Shown here piece by piece: positions 1-12,800 of a DNA stretch of 64,000 nt. The position numbers and the translations under genes were made by a program. The notes under the pieces are model-generated. The model saw only the letters and a list, made by a program, of their open reading frames with translations. It was not told the DNA's origin and made no database searches. Each line of letters starts with the position of its first letter. The first letter of the stretch is position 1. Source of the stretch: Echinometra lucunter (lineage: Eukaryota > Echinodermata > Echinoidea > Camarodonta > Echinometridae); contig CM057154.1 in NCBI GenBank assembly GCA_029962745.1, forward strand, positions 32,922,424 to 32,986,423. Direction: 5' to 3'.

Positions 1-1948
1 ATTTCACATAAGAGTGCATGACACAGACAGCTTGAGTTATGACAGAACCCAGAATTAAGCTCGGGTATCTGGGCCATGTGCCAGCACGAGCTGTCGGCTG
101 GTGTAAGCTTCAAAGGGTTTGTTTCTATGATGGATTAGACAAAAAATAGATTGCTGTTTTCATGTGTAGCTTTCTTTTAATTCTAGATATATCAACCTAC
201 CTATATATTTATCTGTAATGCCATATTTTTCTATTTTATTTATTCATCTGTCCCCATTTCAATTTTTTTTTTTTTGCTTCTGTGGCATTTACAATCTATT
301 TCCCCTAATCTATCCTCTCTCTTTCTCTTCGTCAGATATGACCATGTATTTAGGCATATGTTGGCTCCTGACAATTATCTCCCTATAATCCTCTTCCTAC
401 AGCACAAGGAAGAGAAGAATATGGAGAGTCTTTAATGAAGATTGTGTGATTGTAGAAGGAAAGAGAAAACCTCATTAAAGTATATCTGTATTCAAAACAT
501 TGAAAATAAAGCACATCTATTTGTAAACCCCATCCTCCATTAAGGTGATACATTAGCGTTTATGTAAGTTGAAATGTTCCCGTTCTTCCCCTTGCTATTC
601 CTTAGTAGTAGGTGTACTCACAGAAGAATATGATACCATGCTGTCCTTTTTAGGAGGTGAACTTCTAGGAAAAAGCCATTTGTGAGTGCAGTTGGGTCTG
701 TCACCTTGATTTACATGTAAACCATCTCATGTTTCCCTTACCAAGTTTCTAGGTTTCTTGGTAAAGGAAACTTGACCAAGACATCCATCTTTCTCTCTCT
801 CTCTATCTCTCTCTCTCTCTCTCTGCAGTATATCTGTGTTTCCCAAACTTGTCTTTGTCTGTCCCAATTTAGTCTCTGTTTCTGCAAGCTGCAAAATTTG
901 CGATCTTCATTCATGAGGAGGACGATTTTTTTTTCATTGATGTACTTACTTCTGCGCTCAGTCAGTGCATGTCTGAAATCCAAACCAAATCCAAACTGAG
1001 ATTTCAATTTGTAAACAAATGCACCTCTTGACAGCAGATGATAAGCCAGGCAAGTAAGGTCTAAGGCAGACAGCAGGAGTAGAAATCACACTCCTCCAGC
1101 CCTGAGTAATCAAATGCATCTAGAACGACGGCCGGCCGTATGTGTCTTGATTTCCCCATTCTATGATTTCACATAAGAGTGCATGACACAGACAGCTTGA
1201 GTTATGACAGAACCCAGAATTAAGCTCGGGTATCTGGGCCATGTGCCAGCACGAGCTGTCGGCTGGTGTAAGCTTCAAAGGGTTTGTTTCTATGATGGAT
1301 TAGACAAAAAATAGATTGCTGTTTTCATGTGTAGCTTTCTTTTAATTCTAGATATATCAACCTACCTATATATTTATCTGTAATGCCATATTTTTCTATT
1401 TTATTTATTCATCTGTCCCCATTTCAATTTTTTTTTTTTTGCTTCTGTGGCATTTACAATCTATTTCCCCTAATCTATCCTCTCTCTTTCTCTTCGTCAG
1501 ATATGACCATGCATTTAGGCATATGTTGGCTCCTGACAATAATTATCTCCCTATAATCCTCTTCCTACAGCACAAGGAAGAGAAGAATATGTAGAGTCTT
1601 AATGAAGAGTGTGTGATTGTAGAAGGAAAGAGAAAACCTCATTAAAGTATATCTGTATTCAAAACATTGAAAATAAAGCACATCTTTTTGTAAACCCCAT
1701 CCTCAAAGGTGATACATTAGCGTTTATGTAAGTTGAAATGTTCCGGTTCTTCACTTTGCTATTCCTTTGTACCAGGTGTACTCACAGAAGAATATGATAC
1801 CATGCTGTCCTTTTTAGGAGGTGAACTTCTAGGAAAAAGCCATTTGTGAGTGCAATTGAGTCCGTCACCTTGATTTACATGTAAACCATCTTGTGTTTCC
1901 CTTACCAAGTTTCTAGGTTTCTTGGTAAAGGAAACTTGACCAAGACAT
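1..1948. repeat. Tandem duplication, unit about 1165 bp (second copy partial)
   Basis: Positions 1-784 recur at 1166-1948 with about twenty small differences, including a 3-bp indel (caattatc versus caataattatc). The intervening 785-1165 is not repeated after the second copy. Each copy ends in a 15-bp inverted repeat (gtttcccttaccaag / cttggtaaaggaaac). The left limit is cut by the window edge. No coding sequence is seen in either copy. Confidence 0.9.
792..824 (+). repeat. (TC)n microsatellite
   Basis: It is a dinucleotide tract with one A interruption, between the two copies of the 1-1948 duplication. Confidence 0.9.
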
Positions 1949-2689
1949 TGAATTCTGATGGAGTAATGATACCATCCCTGGATTGAAATGAGGCTACCTT
2001 AAAGGGCAAGTGAGTCAATTCCCACTGTCAGAAATATGCCATTATTTGCAATAAGACATTTAGAGAAGTACTGATGCTGATGATTATGTATCCATTATTT
2101 TGATGTAATTTATAAGATGATGATGGTAGAAACATTTAAGGCTCTTCATTAAGCATGCCTTATTGCAATGGATACTCCACTGTTTTTAATTTTTACAAGT
2201 AAAAAATTTACCAATTCACCCAAACCTTACTTCCTTCAAAGTTACAGAAAAGGCAGAAGGAAGTAAAGCATCACGGTTTAACACTTTCATTTTTGAATGC
2301 TAATAACGAGACCTATGCCTGACACATATGGCAAGGTCATCAGTAATGGAACCTGAATCTCCAATAGCCCAAGACCAAGGTCAAATGCAGGACTAGGTTA
2401 GACTCTGAGGAGGCCTGTAGATATACAGTGTAAGGTTGATACGACTCCTTGATATGGATAGCATTCCTGGCTTGGAATTCCGGAGATGTTTGAGATGTGA
2501 CTTCTGTCTGGAAATTTTCATCCCTGTAGATTCTTACAAGACAGCATCAATATATTTTCCTATCAGTATGTCTCATGCAAGGAAATATGTTGTCAGGAAT
2601 TGGATGCATACTAAACATTAAATGGTTAAATGGTTAAATGGTTGGTTAATTTACCTGACTGCTAAGAAAGCATGTGTATGCTTGTTAGT
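1949..2689. other. No feature seen
   Basis: AT-rich single-copy-looking sequence. No exon, repeat structure or RNA gene was recognised. It is probably intronic to the kinase gene if that gene starts before the window. Confidence 0.5.
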
Positions 2690-2845
2690 AAGCAACCAGG
2701 GGACCGACGGCTTTAAGTCCCCTCCGAAGGACTTGGTAATGAGGATTAATACCTTACCAAAGGGCATTAGCGCATCCACTTGGTTTTGAACCCGGGTACT
2801 CCCGGTTACGAGACCACTGCTCTATCCACTGAGCCACAGCGCCTC
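2690..2845 (-). mobile_element. tRNA-derived SINE
   Basis: Read on the - strand, the head has an A box (TGGCTCAGTGGATAGAGCA) and a B box (GGTTCAAAACC) spaced as in a tRNA, within GAGGCGCTGTGGCTCAGTGG. The anticodon-like loop is CTCGTA, but the stem is imperfect. It is followed by a non-tRNA body with a stem (AGTCCCCTCCGAAGGAC). This layout is that of a SINE rather than a working tRNA gene. Confidence 0.75.
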
Positions 2846-3466
2846 CTCAACATAACAGTATTATTTGGGTAATTTTGTTGTGATTTCCTTTGTGCTATTC
2901 CATTTTGGGTATTTCAAGGTTTACTTGAAACATTTCCAACGAAGCCGTTGGCCAGTAGTTTATTCCCAGCTTGCAGACTTATTTTGGGGGTATTTCAAGC
3001 TTTGCATACCCCCTCCCTGTGTTTGGAAGTGTTCAGATGTACTGGATTTAAGGATTATGGGGAATTTTGGCTTCATGTAATGAAAACCGAGATCAAGGTC
3101 TTGTGGAATGTTATGTCAAGATTAAAAGAGGCCCTACTGTGGGCTTCCAATGCAATGTGCATGTTTGTGAGTGAGAGAAGCTGAAATAATTTTATCAATT
3201 TTTAATATTTATGGACTGAAAAACATATTTCTAAAATGTGCACAAAAATAATTTCATCAGTACTGAGCATATTTATTTGATTAGGATTTGATGGTTGGCA
3301 TAAAAATGCATGAAAAAATGTATATACATGTATATCACTAGTGATATATGATTTGTCCAAAAAATTATAACAAAACAACAGTACAATGTTTGAAACCATG
3401 ACTTTTACAGGCAAAAACAAGTAAAAAGTAAACAATTAAAATAAAAATTAAATCAGTGTTTTGAAT

Positions 3467-3644
3467 ATACTAAAAAGTGGAACATTTCATGGTGTGGAAA
3501 TTTTTGCGCATTTCATGGGGCATGACACTTGCGTGAAAATGAAATTGCACAAAATATTGTGTTTATCATGCATGTGAATACAGTTAGCCTAACTGTCCGC
3601 AAAAATGAACTCCTGAGCGCGAAAAATTTCCACTTTTACAGTAT
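3467..3644. mobile_element. Short MITE-like inverted-repeat element
   Basis: The left end atactaaaaagtgg and right end ccacttttacagtat are imperfect inverted repeats. The pairing continues inward through the gcgaaaaattt / aaatttttgcgc region. It is 178 bp, has no coding capacity and no clear target-site duplication. Confidence 0.5.
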
Positions 3645-6600
3645 CTTAATGTGAGTTAGATTGCTGATTGATTTCATAATTCTTTCAAAAAGATTAGAAA
3701 AAACTGGAAAATTCATTGAACACGGAAAACAGAACAGGGGAGCCTCCCCTTCCTCTTTCATAAAATACTGAATCTAGTAATTTGTCTGTTCATATCTAAG
3801 TGAGATAACAATGTTATTTGTGAACAGCCAGAATGCAGGTAATTCAGGAGCATCTCTCTCTGGAATTTACATTACAAAACTCATGCCAAAAATATTTTGG
3901 AAAAAAAATTCAACCAAATATTTTTTTGTGTGAAAATGAAATTTTAAAGAAATTCAAAGAATAACAAAAAAGTAAATTTCACACTATTCATAACTCTATC
4001 TTTTTTCAAAATGTCAAATTTGATTCATTTGAAAGTGCTGTTTTACTTGAGGCTCTTTTTTCAGTTCTGATACTAATATTCTCTTTTTAGAGTTGATGGT
4101 AAGCCGTATTCCCAGAAGATAATTAACCCAGCCAGCTGCTGAGGGGTTTATTTTTCATGCATATTTTATCTGTAGATGTCAGTCTTTTTCCCCATATGAT
4201 TTCTGATTCAGCTCACTCTTAGATTCTTTTGAAAAATTTTGTTACTGTGCCTTATTTGGCTTCTCATCTGTGAGGCAAAACAAATTTTCACCTGGCTTAG
4301 TTGTAAGCGTGTCAGTGCGTGCATGTTTTTAATATGCTTTTATCCCTAGGATGTGGTGGGCGCTTATTAGATCTACTTCTCTGATTGCCTATAAACGCCA
4401 TGTTTTGATACCGGCGTGACTTCCAATATTAGTCCTTCACAGTGATATCAGTGTGGGGGCAACGACCAGAAGATCAAGTCGTGTGTTCATTTATAGATCA
4501 TAACAGAAACAGTGCATGCTGTACAGCTGGTTTGACTGTCATTGTATTCATCAGTTGTAATACAATGAACTAACTAGTATAAATATCACAACCAGTGCAG
4601 AGTGGTTTTGTGTTACTATTTTTAAAGATATCCCTCTTATAACACTTCAGTACTACAGGTAAAACAGAGAACCAGCAATGTGCTGAATTCTGAGTTTCGA
4701 AAGTTATCTTTGAAAGTGCAATCCAAGAATTTCTTAGTTCTTTAAGATCACATACAGCTGTAAAATGTTGAAATTTAACAAAAGCCACATGTCTCCAATA
4801 TCCTGTTCTTTTCTTCTTTCTTTCTTTCTTTCCTTCTTTTTTTCTTTCTATCTTTCTATCTATCTTTCTATCTTTCTATCTTTCTTTTTGTCTTTCTATC
4901 TATCTTTCTATCTTTCTTTCTTCCTTTCTTTTTTTTTTTTTTGAATTGATTAGAAATATGCCCCCAAAGCAGGAGATGCACAAGGATCATTTCAAGAGCA
5001 AACCAACAACAAAGTAGTGTAGCTTAAATGTTGTTCCTAATTACAGTACCTAGGTGCCCTTAGTCATGTTAGACAGCCAGTATCAGACCTTAAAGGAAAT
5101 CAAAGAAAGAAAATCTGTTTCGACATTTACTGTTGCAAACACTTGAAATTTCACCAAGGTGCATACCTAAGCAACCCTGGAATGACAGAGGTATTAAGCC
5201 ATGAACAAACCCCTCTGTCGTATCGTAATTATCGACTTCTCGTTGGCTTCCGTTTACGCATTGGCATTCCTTGGGGGAAACCTGGGGCAGTGGAGCAGTC
5301 AGGCGAGTAATATTGCAGCCATTTGGCGGCAATTTTGTTTAGCAGAAGGCTACGTGATTCGCTGATGATGATGATATGTCTGTATAAGACCTGATGTGTT
5401 TCCTTCTGAAGTCTACCATGCCTTAAAGGGACGTATCAGATGATATGCATGATACCTATTTCTTCTTGCTTTATAGTCAGTTTTATTTCATACACACCTC
5501 ACTCTGGTGATGATCATTGGCGAAGCTCTGGGTTGTAGTACTCTGGGCATATCCATCCTCCTCATCAAGTGAATTATGAAAAAGGATGAAATAAGAGAAA
5601 AGAAGAAAAAAAAAATAGAGAAAATATGAAAACTAGACAATTACCCTATTTTTAATTAAGTATCTTTTTAATTTTTGTATTTTATGCACTGGGTAGGCAA
5701 GTACCCCCCCCCCCCCCCATGCTAATGCCAATATCTGGAACCACCCTCAGTACTTTGCTGACTCGTTATAAGTTGATTTATTTCCTTCCTAATACCAATA
5801 TGCCTTAAAGGGACATGTCAGATGATGTACAATTTAACAGTTAATATCAAACGTTATGTCCTGTTTTTTCAGAAGAAAAGAATTAACCATTTTATTTTCA
5901 ACAGCAAATCAGCATTGGTCTTGTCAATGAAGAAGAACGACTTCTTATGAGATTGAAGGAATATGCATCTACGACAATTTTCTTTTAACATTTGATAACA
6001 CATTTTCAGCTGCTCCTTCATTTCTTATATTGAAAAGGTGGCCACATACAAGTAACAAAATATTAAAGGTGAGGCTCCACTCCAATGAGCCTGTTTAGAA
6101 ACATCACCCTTGAACGTCAAATTCTGTAAATTGTGCTGCACAAAACTTGATAATGTAATTCCAGACCCTCCAAATTAAAAAAAAACCCATAAGTGGTGCC
6201 CAAACTAAAGATAGACATGCCAGTAGATGTCATTTGAACCCTGCTAGTGGGCTCATAGCACTAGCTTCCTAAAGGTTCTATTATTTGACAAGTGAAGTAT
6301 GAGTGCTTGTACGCCTGAATTCCTTGATGATTAGATTTGATGACAGCTCTTCAAAAATGAAATTGATATTGATTTTCTTCTACAATTTGCTGTCACTTAT
6401 ATTCATTTTGATGTGTAACAAGAACAATATTTGAGGGGACAGCATTATAAGAATAGGGTGGCAGAGGTCATTTTTGCTAAAGCAACTTGCCACTTACTAA
6501 AATCTTGAAGTGTAGTCTGAGATTGGATTTTGAAACAAATTTTAAGTAAAGCAAATGTCAGATTGCTAAATATTCTAATATTTTTCTCAAAGATATCGTA

Positions 6601-6741
6601 ATAAAGTCTATGCTTTCAAAGACCAGATTAAGAGGGTAGACTAACATGTAAAATTATCTCGTCATGAAAGCATTAAGATGATGATAAATGGAATGTAATA
6701 ACTTCATATTGATCATGTTCTTTTATCATCTTTCTTTGAAG
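3645..6741. other. Probable kinase intron, no exon seen
   Basis: Apart from the 4808 microsatellite and a C17 run at 5704, I see only AT-rich sequence. The phrase gccttaaagggac is repeated near 5421 and 5803. No glycine-loop exon was found. Confidence 0.5.
4808..4942 (+). repeat. TTTC/TATC microsatellite
   Basis: A pyrimidine-rich tract of ttct, tttc and tatc units ends in a T run. It is interrupted, so probably old. Confidence 0.9.
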
Positions 6742-6810
6742 GTTTTATCCAAGCTTGAAGTGATCAGAAGTGAAGCAATCAAACAATGTAAGGAAGAGGT
6801 CAGCATACAG
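6742..6810 (+). CDS. RSKR: RSKR-like kinase, first visible exon (N-lobe helix C)
   Basis: The exon is 69 nt (23 codons), phase 0 at both ends, between the acceptor tttctttgaag and the donor gtatgtat. It begins VLSKLEVIR and ends QCKEEVSIQ. The residues before VLSK in this family form the strand carrying the ATP-binding lysine, so a preceding exon must exist; no glycine-loop coding sequence (GxGxFG) was found between 1 and 6741. It is a short exon recognised by family similarity and phase. Confidence 0.83.
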
Positions 6811-9800
6811 GTATGTATAAGTTCCTGATTGCCTGTCTCGTGACAGTCATTATAGCATTAACCCATTCGTGACAGAGGTCCACATTTTGTGGTTTGGCCG
6901 AATATCTTTTGATGCAAAGCCCTAAAAATCATACCAAATACATGAGCAGAAAGAGCAAAAAATTCTACACAAACTGTGCCCATTTTGGTTGCGTCAATAT
7001 TCATTGTTTGATGCTGAATTTTTTTTAAAGGAAAATAAGCATTAAAATCCTTAAATTGGCAATGTGATAGAAAGTTTAAAATCACCGTTTTCCCCTGCAA
7101 ATTGGCAACTTCTTGACTTATCATAATTTCTGTCAATTTATATTCATTTCAGATACATGACGTTTTATAAGAAAAATGTAGCAATAAAATAAAAATGTTG
7201 GTGTTGCCAATTTGAATAATAAAAGCTGATCAAATTAGGCTTTAAATAATTCCTGTCACGAATGGGTTAACCCTGCTTGAAAAGACATGAATTAATGCCC
7301 TTCTGCTTCTAAACAGATACTATCAATCATTCCCGATTCCTTCACTTTGATACTAGGAGCTGCACACCCACTACTCTATAGGGAGTCTAAAAATACCATT
7401 TATTCATGATACCCTTTCCCTACAACAAGGTGCTGAAAACTCACCCACTTGTAATGAGTGATTGAAACAGGTTCCAATAAGAATTTGAATTATGATGTTG
7501 TATAACATTTTATGCAAATTTTTGTGAGGTAATATGTTATTGCCAAGAATCTTGTTTGCTCATTTTTTTCATTCTTTGTCTTGCATTTAGAGGACATTTT
7601 TCCAAATGAAGAATGATTGAAATGAAATAACTTTGTCAGGTTCCCATTGTTTGTGTCTGCCACGTGATTCGGGTAGAACTCAAAGACAGTAGCTTGTCGA
7701 TTATGCCTCATTGCTCATTCATCTTGGGTCTCCTGTCTAGTGTGGTGATGTCATAATGGGATTAAGAGTGGGCAGGTGTCCTAATTAGGCAGTGCTATGC
7801 TTACTTCACTATATTACCCCATCTTCTCCAGAGAAAAGAGACATGGCTGAAATACTGATGAAGTAAACAGGCAATGGAAGTAACCAGACCAATTAATTTA
7901 TCAAGGACAAAAATTCAATTCTGTTAGCAAAATGAATCAGCTACCTGCTTTCAAATTGACAATAACAACAGAATTTTTGTAATCAAAACATGGGATCAAA
8001 ATAGGGAAGACGTAAACAACTTTTGCAGGTACCCAAGCTCTTTACTTTAGCAAGATGAAGTTCATTTCAGAAATGGAAGGAATCAGCTATACATGTACAT
8101 GTATGTCTTTCAATTTGTCAACATTGACAGGTTTCTATTAGAATGTCCTAACCAAGTCTGTAACAAATGAAAATAAAAGAATAAAATGCATTTTTGCTTA
8201 TAGAACCATAGCCTGACATGTCTCTGTTAGAACCTTTCAAATCATGAAGTTAGTGGTAATTATCATTGCCTAGATTGTTTACCTGCTCATACAGGAAAAA
8301 CTGTGCAGTCTTTAAATGCTAGCGTTGTACTTGTCTTGGCTGTTACATCTTCTTGAACATCTTGTCCTTGCAACAGAGTTAATGCTTATTCTGTTCCTTT
8401 TTGGGTGCCAATGTTAGTTTCAAGCACTTATTTGCTGAGGCCAAGATCTTTCAAATTCTTTTCTTTTTCTCCTCTTCGAGCCACAGTGGTGTTTCAACCC
8501 AGACTCCTCTGACACATATTTGTAGGCAAACTCTTCACTCTATGAGTTGTTCCACTCGCCCTCTTGATTCTTTGTTTCTTTTCTTTAGTTTGTACTTTCT
8601 ATCTATTGATCTTTTGGTAATTTTGCCATTGGTTGTGTCCTATTAAAACATCTGCTCAGCTGGTTTTCAAGGAACATAGTGTGGTCCTGTCACTTGTCAC
8701 TACCAGGAGCCATTGATTCAATTCTGTGGTGGCAAGAACTGCCTCTGGACGAAGTCTGACAAAATTCTGTTAAGGAATCACTCCAAGTTGGAAACCAAAT
8801 TGGAGTCAGGTGGTTGCGGTTTGCGTGAAGAAAAAAGGTTTTTGTTTGTATTATGGGTTATTTCTCTTTCTAATCATTATCAACAGTATGATTTCTTTGC
8901 AAAAATGTTTTAAAATTCATAAGATGGTGACACCTCTGCAGTTTTCAGGTAGTTGCATATTAGTAAAGAAATTTATCAAATCAGTAGATATGTACAGGTA
9001 GTAAATGAATGAATATTGTTCACTGATCTGTACACTGTATTGGAAAAAGTGTAATTAGGCATTTCATAGTTTCTTGTTTTTGAGCTCTTAGTTGTTTACA
9101 TAGAAATAGAGATGAAAATTAGCTCTACATTTTTCTGAAGGGCATTTGAGTTATTTATGGATAATGGCTTCTCTGTTCATGGTCCCATGCAGTTGATCAG
9201 ATGTTTGCAGCTTGTTGTTATGGTCTCCAGCTAATTAGCTTGCTAGGTAGCCATGATGGTTTATCATCACTTCAGCTCATATTATTTTTAGGCCTGTATT
9301 TGTCAGGAAAGCAGTGAACTCTTGAGATATCTTGTTATGGTTTGTGTACATCACCAAACAGACCTTTTAATCATGCCTTGCCTCAGTGCAGCTGGCCATC
9401 TGGCTAACAAAACTGCCAAAATATGGTCTTGATTTCTATGTTATGATTCTGTTTTGAATATGATTAAAGTGATGATCTGTGCTTGGCAGAGTATGTAGTG
9501 TCTTAAAGAGAAAATTAGTTTGTTTCACTCGTGGTCAGATGAAATTGGACTTAAAATAAAAACAGTGTTCATTTCTCCATTTTGAATATCTCATTACATA
9601 TTTTTGTCCAGGGGAGGGAGCAAGGGGAGTGGGGAGCAGGGGAGGGGGGGGGGGAGAAGGAGGAGCAGGTTATGTACACATTTTTTGTTGACATCTCCAT
9701 TATTATTTATGGTCTCTGGTGCCCTTTAAGCCAAAGTCCTCAATCTCTTTTCAAAGCCTTTGCGGCATTTAAGTGTAATATACTGATCTAATTCTCTGTG

Positions 9801-12800
9801 CATTATTGCACAAAATTCCTAGCCAGGAAGATTAATGAGATGAAATTTAATCAAGTGACATGTAATAGAATTTAATACCCTTATCCCTTGCAAATACCTA
9901 ACCAAGTTACCTCAGTTTAATTTTTAATTGCATTAAATAAGCTGTAATAAGCTGTGCCTGGTTTTTCTCACTATTGGAGCTGTATTAGCCTAAATATGCC
10001 AGAATAGGTCAAACCATGTACCTGACTTTGTTATCTTCACGATAGTCTGTATAAAGTCTGTATCAGAGCACAAGTATGGAAAGCAATTTTCAGTAATGTT
10101 TCAAATAATGTCCACCATAGGGATGGATGACAAGTAGGTACAATGCACTGATCTCTATGAAAAGAATATGGATATGTCTTTGGCTATTGCACACCATACA
10201 AACACTTGAAGCAAACGCACAGGTGAAAACGGCCATTTTACCATTCAAAACCTCAATGACTTTGTGTGTAAATTAGACTCATTAATTTTAATCATGATTA
10301 TGGGCAAAATCTTGGTCCGAAGCCTTCTATTTGACGATTTATGCAGTTAAGAGCTGAAATTTCCAGTATTTTACGTTGAATTTAGCCCATTTCTAAAGGG
10401 TGGATTTGTACACAAACATATGGGGAATGCGTTCGTGGAGTGGTAATGTGAAAGTCGGGCGGCTTCACAAATCTCAGCCAATGGGATATCCATATTCTTT
10501 TCATACAGATCAGTGGTACAAAGCACTGATTTTGTCTTGAATCTAGAATCCAATTACTGAATTACACCGTCTCCCATCATTATGCCTCCAAATATGGTTT
10601 ATTAATTTTGTAGGCTTGTTTAGTAATATGTTTTCCCTTTTTAATTAAGCATTTTTCATTTGAGCTTTCCCTTTAATCCAGAGATACTCTACATACCCTG
10701 GGGAGGAGAGTTATATGTTGGTTTTACCATGGCCTCCCTAAAGATGTATAGGGGGATTAAGAGGGGATCAGACATGGATTTTCTTCAGTATTAGGTTAGC
10801 AGGTTATACAAAAGTAAAGTTATGACATGTTGCCAAGAGGTACAAAATTAACTTTAACCCATTGCATACTATGCTCAAGATGACCGGGGCTAGGGTCTAT
10901 GGAGAATGTGTATAATACTCATATCAAATTGTGTTCAGCAGTTGAGAGGAGTGCATTACATTTTTTTTTTAAAGGCATCTTAATTTGAAAGCCTTTGGTT
11001 GTTGCTGTTGCTGTTGTTTCTTCTTCTTCTATTTAAAAAAAAAAACATATTTGTATTTTGAGAAATACCAATCTTCTTTGCTGCTAAGTAGTGTGTTAAC
11101 ATCTTCTGATGATTGCATTGTGGGTATATGAATAAATTTATCTCAAACTCCTCATACTCCTCATACTCCCATAACTTAAGTGGTTGACTGTTTCATTATG
11201 CTTTGAGACAGTTACTAAGTTGAACAGGATTTAAGTTGACCTTGATTTAGCCTTTCCTTCTTCAAGAAAAATTGATGTTGACTATAAGGTCTGGGCAAGT
11301 CTATATGATGCACTCAACAAAAACACCCTTGTTTTACTAATGAATGTCTGGAGTACAAATTGTACCTAAGTACCCATCGTCCTGAGCATTTCAGCTATAA
11401 AGCTATAGTGTAGACCATTCTAAATTAGGTTTGAAAATGCTCTTTCCAGCATTTTGTTTTTAAGTGTTGTAATTGAGCAGACTGGAAAAGTGACTTGTTT
11501 TCAGACTCTTTGTCATGGAGTGTGCATTGGGCTGCATTCACACAAGCCTTTTTTTGTATTAACCACAGTCTGGGTTTACAACAATGTCAAGTTGAAAACA
11601 CAGTTGTGTTTGTAAGATTTTGAGGGTAAAAATGGGAATATCTTGAAAGTGGATGGTTACAAACTTCCCTAGAACATTTGTATGCATGCTGAATTGCAGA
11701 TTTGCCAGATTATGTTTTCTAAAGTATCATGAAGACCACCATTGTCTCAAAGACATTATGATGTCACATTAGGATATGAGCCTGATTGCATAGGAGTGTT
11801 CATCCATGGCATTGAATCATTTGATAAATTCTAAGACAACCAAGACACCCAAATTGCATCAAATATAAACTCCTTCAGTGTTGTTCTTCACATTGCAGCA
11901 TGACAAAGTTCAACACATTTTCTTACTTATTTTTTCCGGGCCTTAAACTTTCAAAATTTGTCAAATGTCTAGCTGTGACAAACTATCAGGCTTAATACAT
12001 GTAAGACTTCTTAGCACAGTTTACTTATAGCACCCGGTGATGCATCTGAACTATTTTCGATGTAGAATGATACTTGAATTTTTCCTTCATAAATTTATTG
12101 AACATTTTACAAGAAAATGTGATTCAAATTTAATCAGCATTTTATATTTGAATTCTAGCTTCAAAAAAGCTGTGAATATGCAGCTAGACAGACGCCCATG
12201 TGTACTAGTCATCACAGATTGAGCTTAACCCCCTGTTCAGACACAAAATGTTTATACCAAAACTCGATAAAGAAACGTATAAAATTTTCATTGAATAGTC
12301 TACTGATCGTTCAGACACACATCCCAGACTCTCAGAAGCAACATCGTATAGATGCGCATTTTTCTACTACGCATGTTGCCATGGCAAGGTCATGCCTCTT
12401 TCGACCACACTAATGTTAAGCCTTGCCCAGTTATACCGTTCTGTGGTCGCCATACGTTTAGACACACGGGCCATGATTCTTTATCGAGTTCTAGTTCAAA
12501 ATGATGCTCAGACCCTAGTTTCATTATACGACATTTCTTTATATGTCATTTTGTTAGTGTTCAGACACACAAATCCATCGTAAAACTATACCCAAACGGA
12601 ATAGCTATACCGTTTTGGTATAGCTATACGACAAATTTTCTGTGTCTGAACAGGGGGTAAGAGTCTTTGTCAAGGTAGTGAGCTGTAGGATGACATGATG
12701 CCCAAAACGCATTTGATTTATTGCATGGAAAGCAGAGTTGAGAGGAATTAATCTCGAAGATCTCTAGAAAAAGAGCTCTGGAAATAAAAGCCCTCCAAAT

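Noticed and set aside
2772..2845. tRNA gene on the - strand
   Set aside because: The A and B boxes are good, but the anticodon stem is imperfect and it continues into a non-tRNA body; a SINE is more likely.
5903..5987. Possible upstream kinase exon (after a cag at 5905)
   Set aside because: The translation shows no glycine loop or other N-lobe motif and hits a stop soon after; there is no donor in a fitting phase.
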